A stretch of 6,591 nucleotides of DNA from JBAQMG01 sp049302575 (GCA_049302575.1 JBAQMG010000044.1:1-6591); one strand, 5' to 3'; positions 1-6,433 are shown, numbered from the stretch's first letter. Notes: generated from the letters alone by a model not told the origin. Program-made: numbers and translations.

Positions 1-2
1 AA

Positions 3-335
3 GGTATTCAATTTGATTTTTGGATGAATTTTGAAATGTCAAGGGATTTTGAGTACTTAATAAAAATTATTTTCTATTCGATACAGGGTGGTATTTTATG
101 GTTACTTAGATTGACGACATTGATTATGGGAGGCCTACTTTATTATAGTTGGCAACATCCTGACCTGTGGAAGAATGGTTTTGGCAAGAACCTCTTAGTT
201 GTAATTGCCGTAAATTTAGGGTTTGGCTATATTCAACCAGGAATCGATAATTACGCACATCTAGGCGGACTGCTCACTGGATTTATATTCATGGGGTTAT
301 TTAAGGGGACGAAAAATAAATTCGGCAAACCCTAA
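3..335 (+). CDS. C-terminal part of a rhomboid-family intramembrane protease-like protein, possibly degenerate
   Basis: The frame is open from the left edge, so the gene probably begins outside the window; the first ATG (24) has no ribosome site. Numbering from that ATG, residues 56-90 match the end of bacterial rhomboid proteases: an NLLVVIAVNLGFG helix, PGIDN, then AHLGGLLTGF carrying the catalytic His (His79). Upstream, GGLLYYSWQHPDLW (36-49) also looks like the family. Rhomboids are polytopic membrane serine proteases using a Ser (GASG)/His pair. The GxSG motif expected about 12 residues before the LLYY segment is absent: that stretch reads WLLRLTTLIM, and no other frame supplies the motif. 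The reading is therefore a diverged pseudoprotease or a decayed gene, with family membership supported only by the C-terminal half. The next gene is about 340 bases away on the other strand. Confidence 0.6.
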   Translation, partial: GIQFDFWMNFEMSRDFEYLIKIIFYSIQGGILWLLRLTTLIMGGLLYYSWQHPDLWKNGFGKNLLVVIAVNLGFGYIQPGIDNYAHLGGLLTGFIFMGLFKGTKNKFGKP

Positions 336-406
336 TGCTGTTAATTTTACATAAAAATACATGATCTCAAATTGCATTTTTTTATTGACCTCGGACAAAA
401 TACTTT

Positions 407-472
407 TAGCCTATAATTTCTTAGCGAGGTGGCTAGAACTATTGCCATCGTTAGTTAAGAAAGTGTAGGCTA
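407..472. other. Imperfect long hairpin in the non-coding gap
   Basis: Three nested pairings share one axis. TAGCCTA (407-413) pairs with TAGGCTA (466-472). TTCTTA (418-423) pairs with TAAGAA (456-461). CGA..TGGC (425-433, two-base bulge) pairs with GCCATCG (444-450), leaving a ten-base loop. It lies in the 336-676 gap, which has no supported gene. No downstream T-run follows, so it is not a standard terminator. It could be a structured RNA or an inert palindrome; I recognise no riboswitch family. Confidence 0.35.
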
Positions 473-477
473 TTATA

Positions 478-601
478 GTAAATCACTATGGCGCCTTCGG
501 CCGTTAGTGTCCACTAGACACTAACGTGTTCGCATGCACTACATTTGCTACTCGCTTGACGCAAATTCCGCTAAATGACTCACTAAGCAATAGTGATTTA
601 C
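478..601. repeat. 124-bp palindromic element with perfect 12-bp terminal inverted repeats (MITE-like or REP-like)
   Basis: GTAAATCACTAT (478-489) is exactly inverted at 590-601. Inside is a perfect 10-bp stem, CGTTAGTGTC (502-511) with GACACTAACG (517-526), around a 5-base loop. Weaker stems are ATTTGC/GCAAAT (543-548/561-566) and TCACTA/TAGTGA (580-585/591-596). The pentamer CACTA recurs at 484, 512, 519, 537 and 581, and its complement TAGTG at 505 and 591. It encodes no transposase and shows no clear target-site duplication. The local GC is higher than the flanks. It looks like a small non-autonomous or extragenic repeat; dispersal cannot be judged from one copy. Confidence 0.55.
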
Positions 602-629
602 GGGTTTGGAACGCTGGGTTTGGAACGGG
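602..629. repeat. 14-bp tandem duplication
   Basis: GGGTTTGGAACG occurs at 602-613 and again at 616-627, giving a 14-base period with two differing bases at the unit ends. The first unit begins exactly at the right boundary of the palindromic element (601). It may be part of the same repeat unit or a slippage duplication beside it. Confidence 0.5.
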
Positions 630-676
630 CTGGATACGACGGGGAATTAAAATGCAATTATTCTGTCGGCTAGAGT

Positions 677-844
677 TTAGGTGTTCGTTTTTTGGACTGT
701 ACGCTGGACTTCCAAGAAAAACTCACTAACTTCCTGAGGGGTTGGAATATGTTGATCAACGTGGCCTAGCTCTTTAGTTATTGTGGCGAAGGCACTTAAC
801 CAAGCAATTGTTAGACGCGTAGCAATTTCCTGAGAAGTATTCAT
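677..844 (-). CDS. Small hypothetical protein, 55 residues, function unknown
   Basis: Reading the minus strand from ATG at 844 to TAA at 679-677 gives MNTSQEIATRLTIAWLSAFA followed by TITKELGHVD, QHIPTPQEVS and a Gln/Lys/Thr-rich end. The composition is that of a soluble, mostly helical small protein, with no membrane segment or cysteine pair. The start is supported by an AAGGATGG stretch resembling the anti-16S complement about 8 bases upstream. An in-frame ATG at 856 is an alternative, but the purine run then abuts it too closely. The gene is divergent from the penicillin-binding protein gene, with a 178-base shared upstream region. I do not recognise a family. The coherent composition and ribosome site make it more credible than the opposite-strand frame over the same bases. 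Confidence 0.55.
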   Translation of the reverse strand: MNTSQEIATRLTIAWLSAFATITKELGHVDQHIPTPQEVSEFFLEVQRTVQKTNT

Positions 845-980
845 GAAGAAGACCATCCTTTCCTATAAAATAGTTGAATGAGAAGGGTAAGCGGAAAGAA
901 CTAGATTGAATTAATATATGCTGTAAAAACTTCTTCTGGATAAAGTCTTTAGAAAAAGCTTTCTACCCGTGGAAAGAAAA

Positions 981-989
981 TGTTATAAT
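981..989 (+). promoter_or_regulatory. Extended -10 promoter element for the penicillin-binding protein gene
   Basis: TGTTATAAT is a perfect TGnTATAAT extended -10 hexamer for the housekeeping sigma factor, which would place the RNA start near 996 and leave a leader of about 27 bases before the TTG start. No good -35 is visible 16-18 bases upstream, which extended -10 promoters tolerate. A small dyad, TAGAAA (950-955) and TTTCTA (960-965), lies just upstream and could be a protein-binding site; that is speculative. Confidence 0.5.
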
Positions 990-1003
990 TTAGATATCTA
1001 CAT

Positions 1004-1015
1004 GGGGGGAAGGGA
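1004..1015 (+). promoter_or_regulatory. Ribosome binding site that decides the TTG start at 1023
   Basis: The purine run GGGGGGAAGGGA ends seven bases before TTG 1023. The longer in-frame choices, GTG 969 and ATG 1002, have no such site, and the -10 promoter element lies downstream of GTG 969. Confidence 0.55.
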
Positions 1016-1022
1016 TTTACTT

Positions 1023-3050
1023 TTGATCAACAGAAAAAAAAGAAAAAAACTTAGCTATTTTGGAAGAGAACTTTGGGTTCCGCTAATTTTAGCAATTATT
1101 GCTTTACTTATTTTCTCCCGACTGGTCATGCTCCAAGTTGTTCAAGCCGCTGAACTTAAAGCTAAAGGTATCGAACGGCGTACGACTGATCAAACGATTT
1201 ATCCAGAAAGAGGAGCAATCTTTGATGCTCAAGGGCATGTTTTGGCTCAAAGTATCCCGGTCAAAGAAGTCTATGCCGATCCTAAGACTTTAAATCAATT
1301 AATAAATAAAAAACAAATAAAAACTTCAACAGCAGAAATTGCTCAAAAACTAGGGACACTGTTAGAGATAAAACCTCAAGACATTTTAGAAAAATTAAAT
1401 AAAGGACAATCTTCGTGGGTAAGTTTAGCTCATCACGTTGATATGCTTAAAATTGACGAGATTAATAAATTGAAAATTCCTGGTATAGGATTTAATGATG
1501 AGGAAGAAAGAGTTTATCCTATGGACGAACTTGGTGCGCCTGTCTTAGGTATCGTTAATATGAGTGGACATGGGGTAGAAGGTATTGAAGCTTTCTATGA
1601 TCAAGATTTGTACGGAAAACCGGGCTACAAGTCGCAAGAACGTGATACAGGCTCTAGTTTTATCCCCGAAACGCTACATAAAATCGATCCATCTCAACCT
1701 GGCAGTAACTTAAGCTTAACTTTAGATTCGACAATTCAATATTTCGTTGAGCAAACATTGGAAGAAGCCATGAGCACCACTAAATGCCTAAGAGCCACGG
1801 TTTTGGCCATGGATCCGATGACTGGCCGGATCTTAGGCATGGGTTCACGACCAACGTTTGATCCCAACCATTATTCGGATAGCCCACCAGATGATAGGCG
1901 AAACCTTGCTATTAGTATGTCATATGAGCCTGGGTCAACCTTTAAAATCCTCACTGGTTCAGGTGCCTTAGAAGAAGGCGCCATTACACCAGATGAACGC
2001 TTTAATGATCCAGGATATTTACGAGTTGGTCCTCGTTTAATAACCAACTGGGATTCAGATCACAAACCTCATGGTAGTCCCACCTTTACTGAGGGTATGA
2101 AGATATCTTCGAACGTAGTCTTAGCGCAAGTTGGTATGAAATTAGGTAAAGAGAATTTTTATACCTTCCTCAAAGCATTTGGTTTAGGTGTTAAAACTGG
2201 GATAGATATCGCTGGGGAAGAGAGTGGTTTACTGGTACCTAAGGATAAATCGTTGGCTATTGACTTGGCCACAATGTCTTTTGGTCAAGCTAATTTAGTC
2301 ACGCCTATTCAACTTCTCACGGCAGTCTCAGCAATTGCTAACGGTGGTACGCTTTATAAGCCTTATATTGTTGATAAAGTCACTGCTCCTGATGGTAAAC
2401 TTATTAGGCAAAATCAACCCATCGCGGTTCGTCAAGTAATTTCCAAAGCCACTGCCGCTCAAATGACTAATATTTTACAACAAGTCGTTTCTGATGGTAC
2501 AGGTAGTCTTGCCAAAATACCGGGGGTTAATGTTGCTGGAAAAACAGGGACTGCCCAAAAGGTCGATTCTAAAACTGGAGGATATTCAACAACAGATTAT
2601 ATCGCTTCGTTTGCTGCCTTTGCTCCTGCAGAAAGCCCAAAAATAGCCATTTTGATTGTGCTTGATAGCCCACAAGGGATTATCCATCAAGGTGGTCAAC
2701 TCGCTGCGCCTAGGGCCAAGACTCTTCTTGAGGGAGCTTTACAATATTACGGAGTCCCAGTAGCTAAAGATACCCAAAGTACGATTTCAATCTCTTCCAC
2801 TGATCCAGCAGTACGACCTATTCCCAAACCTCTAGTCCCAGAGCGTACCCCCTTGGGTGGTGAGGTTATTGTTCCTGACCTAACTGGACTTACAATGCGT
2901 CAAGCTGGCGCTGTATTATCTAAGAATGAACTTCATTTTGATTTTTCGGGAAGTGGTTTAGTCAGTGGGCAAACACCTACTGCTGGTAAAGTCGTTAGTA
3001 AGGGTACTACCATTGTAGTAAAATTTTCCTCATTTGCTCCAGCACCTTAA
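1023..3050 (+). CDS. Class B penicillin-binding protein (transpeptidase) with one PASTA domain, SpoVD/FtsI type
   Basis: This is a membrane-anchored D,D-transpeptidase that cross-links peptidoglycan outside the membrane. From the TTG start it is 675 residues. A basic N-terminus (RKKRKK) precedes one transmembrane anchor (about 17-40). The PBP dimerisation region starts at ERGAIFDAQG (62-71) and includes GIEAFYDQDLYGKPG near 185-200. The penicillin-binding domain carries all three active-site motifs: STFK (Ser305, Lys308), SSN (362-364) and KTG (507-509). A PASTA domain (about 615-672) closes the protein. A single PASTA and this length resemble sporulation SpoVD more than the two-PASTA division PBP2B of Bacillus subtilis, so a spore cortex/septum role is possible but not proven. 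It is not beside mraY/mur/fts genes here, unlike the usual spoVD, so it may be a paralogue. No terminator is visible after it. Confidence 0.9.
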   Translation: MINRKKRKKLSYFGRELWVPLILAIIALLIFSRLVMLQVVQAAELKAKGIERRTTDQTIYPERGAIFDAQGHVLAQSIPVKEVYADPKTLNQLINKKQIKTSTAEIAQKLGTLLEIKPQDILEKLNKGQSSWVSLAHHVDMLKIDEINKLKIPGIGFNDEEERVYPMDELGAPVLGIVNMSGHGVEGIEAFYDQDLYGKPGYKSQERDTGSSFIPETLHKIDPSQPGSNLSLTLDSTIQYFVEQTLEEAMSTTKCLRATVLAMDPMTGRILGMGSRPTFDPNHYSDSPPDDRRNLAISMSYEPGSTFKILTGSGALEEGAITPDERFNDPGYLRVGPRLITNWDSDHKPHGSPTFTEGMKISSNVVLAQVGMKLGKENFYTFLKAFGLGVKTGIDIAGEESGLLVPKDKSLAIDLATMSFGQANLVTPIQLLTAVSAIANGGTLYKPYIVDKVTAPDGKLIRQNQPIAVRQVISKATAAQMTNILQQVVSDGTGSLAKIPGVNVAGKTGTAQKVDSKTGGYSTTDYIASFAAFAPAESPKIAILIVLDSPQGIIHQGGQLAAPRAKTLLEGALQYYGVPVAKDTQSTISISSTDPAVRPIPKPLVPERTPLGGEVIVPDLTGLTMRQAGAVLSKNELHFDFSGSGLVSGQTPTAGKVVSKGTTIVVKFSSFAPAP

Positions 3051-3051
3051 C

Positions 3052-3140
3052 TAATGCATAATAATTTAACCAATGCATAATGCATTAGATAATCAAGCAG
3101 TAACGTAATTCTTAATTCTTAATTATGCATTATGCATTAA
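3052..3140. repeat. AT-rich palindromic repeat cluster (ATGCAT/ATTCTTA type)
   Basis: AATGCATAAT appears at 3053-3062 and 3072-3081. The 14-mer AATGCATAATGCAT (3072-3085) is exactly inverted as ATGCATTATGCATT (3125-3138). Between them a 7-base unit, AATTCTT, is tandemly repeated (3107-3120) and followed by AATTA. It fills the gap between the penicillin-binding protein gene and the first peptidase gene. It might form a stem in RNA, but it lacks the GC-rich stem plus T-run of a terminator. It looks like an extragenic simple repeat of unknown role. Confidence 0.6.
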
Positions 3141-3146
3141 ATAAGT

Positions 3147-3153
3147 GGAGGGG
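3147..3153 (+). promoter_or_regulatory. Ribosome binding site that decides the GTG start at 3161
   Basis: GGAGGGG sits seven bases before GTG 3161. The upstream in-frame ATG at 3125 lies inside the palindromic repeat and has no ribosome site, so the extra twelve residues it would add are an artefact. Confidence 0.8.
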
Positions 3154-3160
3154 TGATTTT

Positions 3161-4225
3161 GTGGATAACGCGCAAATGCAAAGCGCGAAAGAATTTCTAA
3201 GTATTATCTCAAAGGGAGCTGGCGTCTCAGGTTATGAAGCTTCTATTGCTGCTTTAGTAAGGGAAGAATTGCGCTCTCTTACTGATGAGGTACATAGCGA
3301 TACTTTTGGCAATCTCTATGCTCTGAAAAAGGGTAATAAAAAACGATCTAAAATTATGTTAGCAGCCCATATGGACGAGATAGGCTTGATTGTCAAGAAA
3401 ATCGATGCTCGTGGTTTTTTACATTTTACTTCGATCGGTGGGGTTGACCAAAGAACCCTGTTATCTCAAGAAGTCCTTGTTCACGGTCGCCGACAAATTC
3501 CGGGGATTATTGGTGCCATACCACCTCACCTTATTAAAAATGGAGATGCTGATAAAGCTGTAAAAATGGAGGACATGGCAATTGATGTTGGTCTTCCTGT
3601 CGAAAAGGTTGGTGAGGTAATTCAAGTAGGTGACATTGTTACTTTGCAACGTGATACCTATGAACTAATGAACAATATTTTTGCGGGAAAATCTTTTGAT
3701 GATCGGGCTGGTATTGTTGTGATGAAGGTTTGTCTAGAGGAACTTTCACGCTTACACCATTCACATGATGTTATTGCTGTGGCCACGACACAAGAAGAAG
3801 TGGGTATTAGAGGTGCCTTAACGAGTGCTTATACGCTTAATCCTGATTTAGCGATAGCGATAGACGTAACCCATGGGAGTACTCCTGATACCAAAGGGCA
3901 AGTCAATATTGATTTGGGCAAGGGTCCCACTGTCGCACTCGGCCCGAATATTCATCCTGCAATCTATCGTCATCTTTCTGAAACAGCTCAACTTCAGCGT
4001 ATACCAATTCAAATTGACCCAGTACCTGGCCCCACTGGCACTGATGCATGGGCTATTCAAGTAACCCAAGCTGGAATTCCCACTGGACTTATTTCTATTC
4101 CTTTGCGCTATATGCACACTTCAGTAGAAACTATTGATCTGCAAGACGTTCTTAACTCCGGAAAACTTCTTGCTCACTTTATCGCCTCCTTACCGGATGA
4201 TTTGGAGGGCTTTATATGTTATTGA
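3161..4225 (+). CDS. M42-family metallo-aminopeptidase, copy 1
   Basis: This is a cytoplasmic two-metal aminopeptidase of the M42 (glutamyl aminopeptidase/TET) family, which removes N-terminal residues from peptides; the residue preference cannot be read from sequence. From GTG 3161 it is 354 residues, the usual family length. All expected metal and catalytic positions are present: AHMDE (His70, Asp72), FDDR (Asp180/Asp181), QEEVGIRGA (catalytic Glu212, metal Glu213), AIDVT (Asp235) and RYMHT (His319). An insert between about 90 and 170 would be the PDZ-like dimerisation domain typical of M42. It is first of three overlapping genes; its last ten bases overlap the next start, so translation is coupled. 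Older databases call such proteins cellulase M or endoglucanase; the motifs support peptidase. No promoter of its own is obvious in the repeat-filled gap upstream. Confidence 0.92.
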   Translation: MDNAQMQSAKEFLSIISKGAGVSGYEASIAALVREELRSLTDEVHSDTFGNLYALKKGNKKRSKIMLAAHMDEIGLIVKKIDARGFLHFTSIGGVDQRTLLSQEVLVHGRRQIPGIIGAIPPHLIKNGDADKAVKMEDMAIDVGLPVEKVGEVIQVGDIVTLQRDTYELMNNIFAGKSFDDRAGIVVMKVCLEELSRLHHSHDVIAVATTQEEVGIRGALTSAYTLNPDLAIAIDVTHGSTPDTKGQVNIDLGKGPTVALGPNIHPAIYRHLSETAQLQRIPIQIDPVPGPTGTDAWAIQVTQAGIPTGLISIPLRYMHTSVETIDLQDVLNSGKLLAHFIASLPDDLEGFICY

Positions 4226-5259
4226 AAACCCTTAGCGAATTAAACGGTACTTCAGGTGCGGAAACCTCTGTGCGCAATTTCTTGCGGCAAGAAATTGAAC
4301 CCTATGTAGAAAGGGTAACCATTGATAAGATCGGTAATTTGATTGCTGCTAAAAATCAAAATCTACCCGGTCCCAAGGTTTTGATTACAGCACATATGGA
4401 TGAAGTGGCACTCATGATTGTAGAAGTTACAGGCGATGGTTTTCTCAAATTTCGCCCGGTAGGGGGCATTGATGCTCGAATCTTAGTATCTAAAACGGTT
4501 CGAATCGGAGAAACTTTAGTTGGAGTGATCGGGGCCAAAGCGATTCATCTTCAGAAATCCATGGAACGGCAAAAGGCTTTGCCTATTGAACAACTTTACA
4601 TCGATATCGGAGCTAAATCTAAAGAAGAAGCTTCGGGTAAAGTTAAAATAGGGGATTACGCCTATTTTATGACGACTTGTGAACCTTTCGGCGAAGGTTT
4701 GCGTAAAGGAAAGGCTTTTGACGACCGAGTCGGTTGTGCCATCTTAGTTGAACTTCTTAAGCAGGATTATGATTTCCCCTTAGTGGCAGCTTTTACGGTA
4801 CAGGAAGAAGTAGGTTTACGTGGAGCGAAGGTCGCAGCCTACCATGTTGAACCTGATTTTGCCATTGTGGTCGAGGGAACGGTAGCAGCTGACGTAATGG
4901 ATAAGGATGAAGCAGAATGGGTTACGGAATTGGGGAAAGGCCCAGCTTGTTCGATCATGGACCGCACGACCCTTTATAATCCTAAACTCGTCCAATATGT
5001 GGCTGAATTAGCCCACGAGAAAGAAATTCCGCTCCAGTTTCGACGCGGAACCAGTGGGGGAAATGATGCAGGTCGCATCCATGTGACTAAAACTGGAATT
5101 CCCACGATTTCGCTCAGCGTACCTTGTCGATATATTCATTCTTATGCTTCAGTTATCAGCGAAAAGGACTATGAGGCCTGTCTTAATCTTGTTCAAGCAC
5201 TCTTAAGAAAGCTACCCCCGATAAAAGGTTTTTCAGCAAACACTAAGGAGGATCTGTGA
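4216..5259 (+). CDS. M42-family metallo-aminopeptidase, copy 2 (Glu-ligand subtype)
   Basis: A second M42 aminopeptidase, 347 residues, starting at ATG 4216 with GGAGGG (4204-4209) six bases upstream, inside the end of copy 1. Motifs in order: TAHMDE (His60, Asp62), KAFDDR (Asp169/Asp170), QEEVGLRGA (Glu197, Glu198), VVEGT (Glu220) and RYIHS (His308). Where copies 1 and 3 have Asp in the DVT motif, this copy has Glu220 followed by GTVAADV, the pattern of another M42 subgroup in which Glu serves as metal ligand. It also reads GGNDAG where the others have GTDxxA or GGTDSG. These differences suggest another substrate preference rather than loss of activity, because both ligand types occur in active members of the family (recalled, not checked). 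Its stop overlaps the start of copy 3. Confidence 0.92.
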   Translation: MLLKTLSELNGTSGAETSVRNFLRQEIEPYVERVTIDKIGNLIAAKNQNLPGPKVLITAHMDEVALMIVEVTGDGFLKFRPVGGIDARILVSKTVRIGETLVGVIGAKAIHLQKSMERQKALPIEQLYIDIGAKSKEEASGKVKIGDYAYFMTTCEPFGEGLRKGKAFDDRVGCAILVELLKQDYDFPLVAAFTVQEEVGLRGAKVAAYHVEPDFAIVVEGTVAADVMDKDEAEWVTELGKGPACSIMDRTTLYNPKLVQYVAELAHEKEIPLQFRRGTSGGNDAGRIHVTKTGIPTISLSVPCRYIHSYASVISEKDYEACLNLVQALLRKLPPIKGFSANTKEDL

Positions 5260-6275
5260 TGTCAAAGAAACCTCAGTCCCAAGCCCTTGATTATACAATA
5301 CTCGGCCAATTAACTCAGTTATTTGGTCCTTCTGGCTCGGAGGGAGATGTGTCCGACTTTATCTCAACTCAACTTCGCCCGTATAGTGATGAAATAAAAA
5401 TAGATACCATGGGAAACCTAATTGTCCAGCGGCAAGGAACTGGAAAACGCCTCATGGTAGCAGCACACATGGATCAAATCGGGGTGATGATTACTAATCT
5501 TGATAAAGAAGGCTTTCTGCGGTTTAGTCCACTCGGTGGCGTACCGATCACCGCGATTAACCAACAACGAGTGAAGTTTCGTAACGGTAGAATAGGTACA
5601 ATTGGCGTCGAAAAATTAGAAAGATTCTCAGATTTAAGACTTGAAAAACTGTTTATTGATATTGGTGCCTCCTCGAGGGAGGAAGCCAGTGAATTTGTTC
5701 AAATAGGGGATACCGCTATTTTTGTAGGAGACTTCGTGGAATCTGGCTCAAGAGTTATAGCCAAGGCCTTTGACGATCGCCTCGGTTGTTTTGTAGCGAT
5801 AGAAGCGCTTAAACGTGTGAAGACGAAGCATGAATTAGCTTTTGTGTTTACTGTCCAGGAAGAATTAGGGACACGTGGGGCTCAAACAGCTACCTACGCT
5901 CTCGATCCTGACATAGCTATTGCCGTAGATGTAACGACTACCGGTGATACCCCCAAAGCCCATCAAATGGCCGTAGAACTAGGCAAAGGGGTCGCCATTA
6001 AGGTCTTCGACCGCTCCATGGTTACCTCTCCACAAGTTAAACGTTGGATGTCTGACGTTGCAACGGAAATGAAGATTCCTTTTCAATGGGAGGTCTTAGA
6101 GTTTGGGGGAACTGATTCAGGAGCGATCCATTTGACTAAAGGAGGGATTCCCTCGGGAGTCATTTCGATACCCACACGCTATGTCCACAGTCCTGCAGAA
6201 ATGGCGGATAAAAACGATGTTGAAGCTGCTGTTAATTTGTTAGTTGCGCTGCTGGAAAGCTCCGCAGAACTGTAA
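5259..6275 (+). CDS. M42-family metallo-aminopeptidase, copy 3
   Basis: A third M42 aminopeptidase, 338 residues. The preferred start is ATG 5259, which shares one base with the stop of copy 2 (TGATG) and lies seven bases after AAGGAGG (5245-5251). GTG 5256 is in frame but only four bases from that site. Motifs: AAHMDQ (His70, Asp72; Gln replaces the more usual Glu after Asp), KAFDDR (Asp172/Asp173), QEELGTRGA (Glu201, Glu202), AVDVT (Asp224), GGTDSG (283-288) and RYVHS (His310). The full metal and catalytic set is intact. The N-terminus has about ten extra polar residues compared with copy 2. No terminator follows directly; the tRNA promoter begins 39 bases after the stop, so operon transcripts may run into the tRNA region. 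Confidence 0.92.
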   Translation: MSKKPQSQALDYTILGQLTQLFGPSGSEGDVSDFISTQLRPYSDEIKIDTMGNLIVQRQGTGKRLMVAAHMDQIGVMITNLDKEGFLRFSPLGGVPITAINQQRVKFRNGRIGTIGVEKLERFSDLRLEKLFIDIGASSREEASEFVQIGDTAIFVGDFVESGSRVIAKAFDDRLGCFVAIEALKRVKTKHELAFVFTVQEELGTRGAQTATYALDPDIAIAVDVTTTGDTPKAHQMAVELGKGVAIKVFDRSMVTSPQVKRWMSDVATEMKIPFQWEVLEFGGTDSGAIHLTKGGIPSGVISIPTRYVHSPAEMADKNDVEAAVNLLVALLESSAEL

Positions 6276-6313
6276 GACGGTTGGAGTTTAGTCAGTTAAT
6301 GTGCAGAAAATGC

Positions 6314-6341
6314 TTGACTCTTCGTTCAATTGTTGTATACT
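6314..6341 (+). promoter_or_regulatory. Sigma-A type promoter of the tRNA-Lys gene
   Basis: TTGACT (6314-6319) and TATACT (6336-6341) are separated by 16 bases. The predicted RNA start is near 6348, about ten bases before the mature tRNA. It lets the tRNA be transcribed independently of the peptidase operon. Confidence 0.75.
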
Positions 6342-6357
6342 AAGTATTGTTGTTCAA

Positions 6358-6433
6358 GCGCCACTAGCTCAGCTGGTAGAGCATCCGACTCTTAATCGGC
6401 AGGTCCCTGGTTCAAATCCTGGGTGGCGCACCA
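6358..6433 (+). tRNA. tRNA-Lys, anticodon CTT, with encoded CCA
   Basis: The cloverleaf is complete over 76 bases. The acceptor GCGCCAC (6358-6364) pairs fully with GTGGCGC (6423-6429), followed by discriminator A and an encoded CCA. The D-stem is GCTC/GAGC (6367-6370/6379-6382). The anticodon loop CTCTTAA (6389-6395) places CTT at 6391-6393, reading the lysine codon AAG. The T-loop is TTCAAAT (6411-6417). Two positions are unpaired on paper: T6384 opposite C6400 at the base of the anticodon stem, and T6408 opposite T6420 in the middle of the T-stem. The gene is otherwise regular and has a good promoter, so it is probably functional. Confidence 0.93.

Noticed and set aside
385..417. TTGACC and TATAAT as a promoter in the left gap
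   Set aside because: The two boxes are 21 bases apart, too far for a standard promoter, and the TATAAT sits in an arm of the imperfect hairpin. No gene follows on that strand until 1023.
478..601. Remnant of an insertion sequence with a transposase
   Set aside because: No transposase-like peptide is found in any frame, and the flanks show no target duplication.
526..729. 67-codon plus-strand open frame
   Set aside because: It starts inside the palindromic element, crosses the tandem repeat and overlaps the better-supported minus-strand gene. It has no ribosome site and its composition is not protein-like.
3052..3140. CRISPR array or intrinsic terminator in the repeat-rich gap
   Set aside because: The repeats are short, overlapping palindromes without regular unique spacers, and there is no GC-rich stem with a T-run.
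3461..4538. Minus-strand open frames of 60-89 codons across the peptidase genes
   Set aside because: They lie wholly inside strongly supported plus-strand genes and show no recognisable motifs.
3161..6275. Endoglucanase/cellulase M function for the three peptidase genes
   Set aside because: This is a historical database label. The AHMD, FDDR, QEE and terminal His motifs are those of two-metal aminopeptidases, and no secretion signal is present.
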